DNA of 8,462 nucleotides, from positions 1-8,462 of the forward strand of contig QHPA01000118.1 in the NCBI GenBank assembly GCA_003218935.1. Direction: 5' to 3'. The DNA is from Verrucomicrobiota bacterium. GTDB lineage: Bacteria; Verrucomicrobiota; Verrucomicrobiia; Limisphaerales; AV2. Position 1 is the first letter of the stretch. Every line of letters starts with the position of its first letter. The translations under genes were made by a program, and so were the position numbers. A model generated the notes under the pieces. The model worked only from the letters and a program-made list of their open reading frames with translations. It was not told the origin of the DNA and made no database searches. Below, piece by piece: positions 5,251 to 8,462 of the stretch.

Positions 5251-6054
5251 ATGCGGAACAAATTCATAATCCCAACGTGCGCAGAAATCCCAAAACGCGC
5301 CTTCACGCTGATCGAATTGCTGGTAACTATAGCGATCATCGGCATTCTCGCGGCCTTGCTCCTGACGGCCGTCAGCAGCGTAAAGCTAAAGGCGCAACGA
5401 ATCCATTGCCTGAACAACGTGAAGCAATTGGCCCTCGGCAGTTTCATGTACGCCAGCGAGAACAGCCGGCACGCGGGTGTTGAAACCTCGGCGTTTCCGG
5501 GTGGCAATTGGATGGGAACCTTGAACGAATATGCCAAGGTGAAAGGGATTTTGATTTGTCCTTCCGCGCCCTTGCACGAACCGCCGCCTGCCAGCGGCAA
5601 TGAGCAAGGTTATGCCGACCGCGCGTGGGTGCGGTGGACTTCGGACAAGAAAACCATGTTCAGCGGCAGCTACGGATACAACGGCTGGCTCTATTCAGAT
5701 GCCATATTCTCCGAGAAGGGCGACCCCAAGCAACAGCAGCTTTTCACCAGGGAGTCGGCCATTCAAAAACCGACGCTGACTCCGGTTTTCTTCGACGAGA
5801 ACTGGGTGGACACGTGGCCGGAAGAAATCGACAAACCTTACGGAAATCTTTACGAGGGCCAGCCATTGGATGTGTCGCCGAACCAGATGGGCCGTTGCAC
5901 GATTGCGCGACATGGCAGCCGGAGCGCTTCCCGAGCACCGCGCAAGTTTGCTTCCGGCCATACTACTGGCATCTCGATTGGCGGCCGCCCGCCGTTAGAC
6001 CTCAGTAGCTATGAACGCAAAAGATTTTCTCCGTCTCGGCGTGCCGCTGGGTGA
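5251..6054 (+). CDS. Prepilin-like protein (type II secretion/H-X9-DG, DUF1559-type), C-terminus damaged
   Basis: From the ATG at 5251 (a TTG at 5245 would add two residues) the protein has a class III prepilin leader, [24 protein letters not shown], with Glu at +5 after the presumed cleavage site and Ala instead of Gly at -1, as is common in this phylum. It is followed by the pilin-like helix ([22 protein letters not shown]) and a globular part with [44 protein letters not shown] and [13 protein letters not shown]. Such proteins are processed by a prepilin peptidase and are very numerous in Planctomycetes and Verrucomicrobia. After APRKFASG the expected GFxDGHVE block is missing, and the native tail is found in another frame (5961-6008). 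The open frame therefore continues with unrelated residues and overlaps rtcB by 44 bp. The product is probably non-functional or altered. No close Shine-Dalgarno; GGAGGACATCGGAGG at about 5206-5220 is too distant to serve. Confidence 0.8.
   Translation: MRNKFIIPTCAEIPKRAFTLIELLVTIAIIGILAALLLTAVSSVKLKAQRIHCLNNVKQLALGSFMYASENSRHAGVETSAFPGGNWMGTLNEYAKVKGILICPSAPLHEPPPASGNEQGYADRAWVRWTSDKKTMFSGSYGYNGWLYSDAIFSEKGDPKQQQLFTRESAIQKPTLTPVFFDENWVDTWPEEIDKPYGNLYEGQPLDVSPNQMGRCTIARHGSRSASRAPRKFASGHTTGISIGGRPPLDLSSYERKRFSPSRRAAG
5961..6008 (+). pseudogene. Displaced native C-terminus of the prepilin-like gene
   Basis: In the frame shifted relative to the upstream gene, 5961-6008 reads [15 protein letters not shown] and a TAG stop. 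This resembles the usual end of H-X9-DG prepilin-like proteins (W-x-YWHxDW/Y-xPP-x-RP). It implies that a block of roughly 25 codons, including the DG motif, was lost with a net length of 3n+1 nt. rtcB starts three bases after this stop, at 6011. Confidence 0.7.
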
Positions 6055-7369
6055 AGCCACGCGGCGGGCGACGGATTTTGTTTCCAAGTTCATCCTCGGC
6101 GGCGGCGACAAATCGCGATTGCACGAGGAAGTCGCGGCCATTGTCGCCAATCCGTCGGCGTTCGTGGACGACCCGTTGCGCGGCGAGTTCGCGAAGGCGT
6201 TGCTCAATGCGCCGCCTCCGCCGCGCGCTCAACCGGTGAAGTATCGGCAGTGGGGCGAAGGGCTCGAACACGACGCGGTGATGCAGATGGAGAAGGCGTG
6301 TCTGTTGCCGGTGTCGGTGGCGGGTGCGCTCATGCCGGATGCGCACGTTGGCTATGGCCTGCCCATCGGCGGCGTGCTGGCGACGGAAAACGCGGTGATT
6401 CCTTACGCCGTCGGCGTGGACATCGCCTGCCGCATGAAGATGACGGTGCTGGACATTCCGGTGCGCGATTTGGAGCGGAAGCAGGACCGGCTCACGCGCG
6501 CCATCGAGGCGGAGACGCGCTTCGGCGTGGGCGCAAACTTCAAGCACAGCGGGGTGACGAAACAGAACAAGGACAGGGCGTGGTCGCAACTTGGCACGAG
6601 CGGCAGCGGAAATCATTTCGTCGAGTTCGGTCTGTTCACGGCGCACTCGCAGATCAATGAACTTGAGGCCGGAACATACGTCGCGTTGCTGTCGCACAGC
6701 GGCAGTCGCGGAACGGGCGCGGCGGTGTGCGATCATTACAGCAAACTGGCCTTTGGCCGGTGTCGCAGCGCTCTGTCGAGTGAATTGCTCCGGCTGGCGT
6801 GGCTGCCACTCGATTCGCAGGAAGGCCAGGCATACTGGAACGCGATGGAGTTGATGGGCCGATATGCAGCGGCGAACCACGCGTGCATTCATCGGCACAT
6901 CACGGAAAATCTCGGGGCGCAGGTGTTGCTGGATTTGGAGAACCATCACAACTTCGCGTGGAAAGAGAAACATGTCATTGATGGCGTGGAACGCGAGGTC
7001 ATTGTGCATCGCAAAGGCGCAACGCCGGCAGGCCAGGGTGTATTGGGAATCATTCCCGGTTCGATGGCGTCTCCGGGATTCGTCGTGAGTGGAAAGGGAA
7101 ACCCCGAGTCACTGGATTCCGCATCGCACGGCGCCGGCCGCGCCATGAGCCGCAAAGCCGCGAACGAGAAATTCAACTGGAAGGACGTGAACCGTTTCCT
7201 CAAGCAACAAGGCGTGACACTCATCAGCGCCGGCCTCGACGAAGTGCCGATGGCCTACAAAAACATCCGCGAAGTGATGGCCGCGCAGAAGGATTTGGTG
7301 ACCATCCTCGGCCAGTTCGATCCAAAGCTCGTGAAGATGGCGCCCAGCGGCGAACGCCCGGAGGACTGA
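6011..7369 (+). CDS. rtcB: RtcB RNA-splicing ligase (3'-phosphate/5'-OH)
   Basis: RtcB joins RNA 2',3'-cyclic phosphate or 3'-phosphate ends to 5'-OH ends using GTP and Mn2+, in tRNA splicing or RNA repair. The 452-residue protein is complete and carries every core motif: [14 protein letters not shown] (108-121), VGVDIACRM with metal ligands Asp137 and Cys140, [13 protein letters not shown] with Asn201 and His202, [10 protein letters not shown] with His229, ENHHNF with His312/313, HRKGATPA (333-340), IPGSM (348-352), and [12 protein letters not shown] with the guanylylated His373. VPMAYKNI (412-419) is the conserved C-terminal segment. The N-terminus has the [14 protein letters not shown] segment also present as a remnant at 5140-5185. 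The ATG at 6011 is three bases after the displaced prepilin stop. No archease, rtcA, prfH or sigma-54 regulator gene is next to it, so it appears to stand alone. No promoter or Shine-Dalgarno is evident. Confidence 0.96.
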   Translation: MNAKDFLRLGVPLGEATRRATDFVSKFILGGGDKSRLHEEVAAIVANPSAFVDDPLRGEFAKALLNAPPPPRAQPVKYRQWGEGLEHDAVMQMEKACLLPVSVAGALMPDAHVGYGLPIGGVLATENAVIPYAVGVDIACRMKMTVLDIPVRDLERKQDRLTRAIEAETRFGVGANFKHSGVTKQNKDRAWSQLGTSGSGNHFVEFGLFTAHSQINELEAGTYVALLSHSGSRGTGAAVCDHYSKLAFGRCRSALSSELLRLAWLPLDSQEGQAYWNAMELMGRYAAANHACIHRHITENLGAQVLLDLENHHNFAWKEKHVIDGVEREVIVHRKGATPAGQGVLGIIPGSMASPGFVVSGKGNPESLDSASHGAGRAMSRKAANEKFNWKDVNRFLKQQGVTLISAGLDEVPMAYKNIREVMAAQKDLVTILGQFDPKLVKMAPSGERPED

Positions 7370-7414
7370 CCGTCGCCTCAATGCCGCAATCATGAGTGTG
7401 ACACCGTCGAGGCA

Positions 7415-7440
7415 GGTGTTTAGCGAGAAAGCAAAACACC
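7415..7440. other. Hairpin downstream of rtcB
   Basis: GGTGTTT (7415-7421) pairs with AAACACC (7434-7440), with two further G-C pairs possible inside after one A-A mismatch. It lies 46 bp after the rtcB stop. No T-run follows on either strand, so termination is unproven. The rest of 7370-7576 shows no gene or recognisable remnant. Confidence 0.35.
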
Positions 7441-7576
7441 CCAAAACAGAGTTCAATTTCGCGTCTTTTCGCCGGTTAAAATGGCCAACCATGAAAGGGC
7501 ATCTGGACGCCACCCGCAATGACTTTATCAGATTCCCGCGTAAGCGACACGTGTTCGGCTCGCAGGACACGGACGA

Positions 7577-7735
7577 AGCCTTTACGGTGTCGTTCGGATC
7601 GTCGCCCCGAAACCCGGTGGATTTATCGTGCCTTTTTCTGTCGAAATCCACATAGTGGATGTACCAATACGGCGAATGATTTTTGTGATAAAGATAGGGC
7701 GAACAGTGAAAGAGTGCCGGAAGCTTCGTGTTCAT
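7577..7735 (-). pseudogene. N-terminal remnant of a tyrosine recombinase (integrase)
   Basis: On the minus strand from 7735, about 53 codons read like the start of a phage/tyrosine integrase: LYHKNHSPYWYIHYVDFD, KRHDKSTGFRGDDPNDTVKA. The SPYW(Y/W)-x-x-Y strand, the basic turn and the K-STGF-R-DD segment are the usual N-terminal arm-binding domain of such recombinases. After KA the resemblance stops, although the frame stays open, and no core or catalytic domain (R-H-R-Y) is present. The ATG used here is provided by the 10-bp repeat at 7727-7753, so the true original start may be lost. It is a decayed trace of a mobile element between rtcB and the RelE-like gene. Confidence 0.65.
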
Positions 7736-7753
7736 TCGTGTTCATTCGTGTTT
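7727..7753. repeat. 10-bp tandem repeat (CGTGTTCATT x2 plus CGTGTTT)
   Basis: Two perfect 10-bp units and a partial third lie between the integrase remnant and the RelE-like gene. The unit matches the degenerate array at 1064-1093 and, in the opposite orientation, the CACGAATGAACACGAAT sequence at 2294-2310. Confidence 0.8.
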
Positions 7754-7771
7754 GAGTCAGCAGCCTGAAGA

Positions 7772-8137
7772 ATGCGACCGTTTCAGATTATTTTCAATCC
7801 CACGAGTGCGGCCGAATTGGCCAAGATGCCGAAGGAACTGCAATTGCACATTCTGGGGGAGTTCCGCGGATTGCCTCAGGAGGTCATGCGAACGGATCTC
7901 GAGCGGTTTGGGAAACTGGAGCGGAACGGGAAGATCTTGCACCGGTTTCGGCTGGGCGATTATCGCGTTTATTTTGAGCGGCATGAGCTGGGAATTGTCG
8001 TGCATCGGATCCTCAGCCGCAACTCGCTCAAGGATTTCCTGTTCCGTTCCAGCCTGCCGACCGGCGAAGACGAGGCGTTGCAGCAAAACCCGAAGTTCTG
8101 GGAGCTGATCGAAGCGGCCAGTGCTTCCTCCAGATGA
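7772..8137 (+). CDS. RelE/ParE-like toxin-family protein, apparently orphan
   Basis: The 121-residue protein has the RelE/ParE fold pattern: an initial strand FQIIFNPTSAAEL, a helix with L-x-K-M-P-K-E-L-Q-L-x-I-L, then the strand series KLERNGKILHRFRLGDYRVYFE and LGIVVHRILSRNSLKDFLFR. RLGDYRVYFE is the typical central R-x-G-D-(Y/W)-R-(V)-x-(F/Y) strand of this superfamily. RelE members cleave mRNA at the ribosome and ParE members poison gyrase; the sequence does not decide between them. It is longer than most RelE toxins (80-100 residues), with a C-terminal helix FWELIEAA. No antitoxin-like small gene is visible on either side: upstream are a repeat and an integrase remnant, downstream a convergent HNH gene. 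It could be an orphan toxin or a domesticated relative. Confidence 0.75.
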   Translation: MRPFQIIFNPTSAAELAKMPKELQLHILGEFRGLPQEVMRTDLERFGKLERNGKILHRFRLGDYRVYFERHELGIVVHRILSRNSLKDFLFRSSLPTGEDEALQQNPKFWELIEAASASSR

Positions 8138-8143
8138 TCCGCA

Positions 8144-8207
8144 AATTTTCGCGATTTTTTTGGGGACGGCCCAATTCTCTGGATGAAGACGTCGCGAGGC
8201 GAAAATT
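8144..8207. repeat. 9-bp inverted repeat between convergent genes
   Basis: AATTTTCGC (8144-8152) pairs with GCGAAAATT (8199-8207), with further ATTCGCG direct copies at 8205-8211 and 8214-8220. It lies between the 3' ends of the RelE-like and HNH genes. A T-run (8154-8161) follows the left arm rather than the hairpin, so a terminator role is doubtful. Confidence 0.4.
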
Positions 8208-8254
8208 CGCGCCATTCGCGAATGACCATCGGAAAAACTGTGCGCGGCTGGCAG

Positions 8255-8462
8255 CTACCGCAAATCGTCGCCCAGCTCGACGTTCCAATAAGCCAGGTCG
8301 AGGAAATGCTTCCAACTATCGTGGTAGTGCAGGCCGAGGTTGATTTGCACGAACGGACGCCATTTCGGACGCTTAGGTTTGCGGATCAGCCGCAGGTCGG
8401 CTTCCTGGGGAGTGCGATTGGCCTTTTTCGTGTTGCACGGAACGCACGAGCAAACGATGTTT
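8255..8462 (-). CDS. HNH endonuclease, C-terminal part (runs off right edge)
   Basis: The minus strand is open from the right edge to a TAG at 8255-8257, giving 68 residues. It begins NIVCSCVPCNTKKANRTPQE, which is the second half of a treble-clef HNH domain: the CVPC knuckle, then the N-x-x-K-x-N-R-T-P-x-E helix usual in McrA-like HNH proteins. The tail ends SWKHFLDLAYWNVELGDDLR, a conserved C-terminus of a small HNH family common in Verrucomicrobia and Planctomycetes. The HNH histidine and first CxxC would lie beyond the window. It is convergent with the RelE-like gene (117 bp apart). The function of this family is not established; HNH proteins generally cut DNA. Confidence 0.82.
   Translation of the reverse strand, partial: NIVCSCVPCNTKKANRTPQEADLRLIRKPKRPKWRPFVQINLGLHYHDSWKHFLDLAYWNVELGDDLR

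Noticed and set aside
4953..5600. 215-codon open frame on the minus strand taken as one gene
   Set aside because: Only about 5141-4980 resembles a protein family. The rest is the shadow of the prepilin-like gene and of the rtcB remnant, so it is not a single gene.
6002..7009. 335-codon minus-strand frame opposite rtcB
   Set aside because: Arg/His-rich shadow of rtcB, whose motifs are complete on the plus strand.
7415..7440. Terminator for rtcB
   Set aside because: The hairpin is acceptable but no T-run follows on either strand; kept only as an unassigned hairpin.
7392..7655. 87-codon plus-strand open frame after rtcB
   Set aside because: It has no recognisable composition or motif, and its second half is the shadow of the integrase remnant on the other strand.
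7109..7735. 208-codon minus-strand frame as a full gene
   Set aside because: Most of it lies opposite rtcB and its 3' flank; only the first 53 codons look like an integrase.

Overview
The window looks like an accessory stretch of a Verrucomicrobiota chromosome (Pedosphaera/Limisphaerales type). This is inferred from the mix of contents: a PEP-CTERM surface protein family, a two-repeat secreted protein of a type often seen beside such genes, a prepilin-like H-X9-DG (DUF1559-type) protein, a high-GC background, weak or absent Shine-Dalgarno sequences, and many short palindromic and 8-10 bp periodic repeats at gene ends. No taxonomic marker was searched, so the phylum is a judgement from style and families.

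Layout. 1-34 (minus): the first 11 codons of a YfcE/MJ0936-type metallophosphoesterase. 68-156: a tandem 8-bp array with an inverted copy. 168-785 (minus): a DUF6580-like membrane protein whose longer reading frame (to 1022) runs into a palindromic repeat. 1124-2302 (plus): a zinc-dependent alcohol dehydrogenase with a copy of the same palindromic repeat family inserted in frame and a C-terminus ending inside another repeat. 2303-2667: repeat remnants and a possible promoter. 2668-3309 and 3358-3924 (plus): a secreted two-repeat protein and a PEP-CTERM protein, closed by a strong terminator. 4019-4581: a tandem copy of the PEP-CTERM gene, broken by two single-base insertions, with its own near-identical terminator.

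4700-4772 is a near-perfect 26-bp inverted repeat. 4884-4958 is tRNA-Glu(CUC) with a recognisable promoter. Directly behind it lies a breakpoint-rich zone: a minus-strand remnant of a TOTE-type archaeo-eukaryotic primase (about 4980-5141), fused at about 5140 to a plus-strand remnant of an rtcB 5' end (5140-5185), followed by a prepilin-like gene (5251-6054) that has lost its C-terminal block and keeps its native tail in another frame. A complete rtcB RNA ligase (6011-7369) follows. Then come a minus-strand remnant of a tyrosine recombinase N-terminus (7577-7735), an orphan RelE-like toxin gene (7772-8137), and at the right edge the C-terminus of an HNH endonuclease (8255-8462, minus).

The genes do not form one pathway. 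The complete, apparently functional units are the DUF6580 protein, the (modified) dehydrogenase, the secreted-protein/PEP-CTERM pair, tRNA-Glu, RtcB and the RelE-like protein. The most interesting aspect is the decay and rearrangement record: remnants of a TOTE defence-type system, a second rtcB, an integrase and a prepilin gene packed between a tRNA and rtcB, plus repeat elements being absorbed into coding sequence. I did not find a convincing intact new system.
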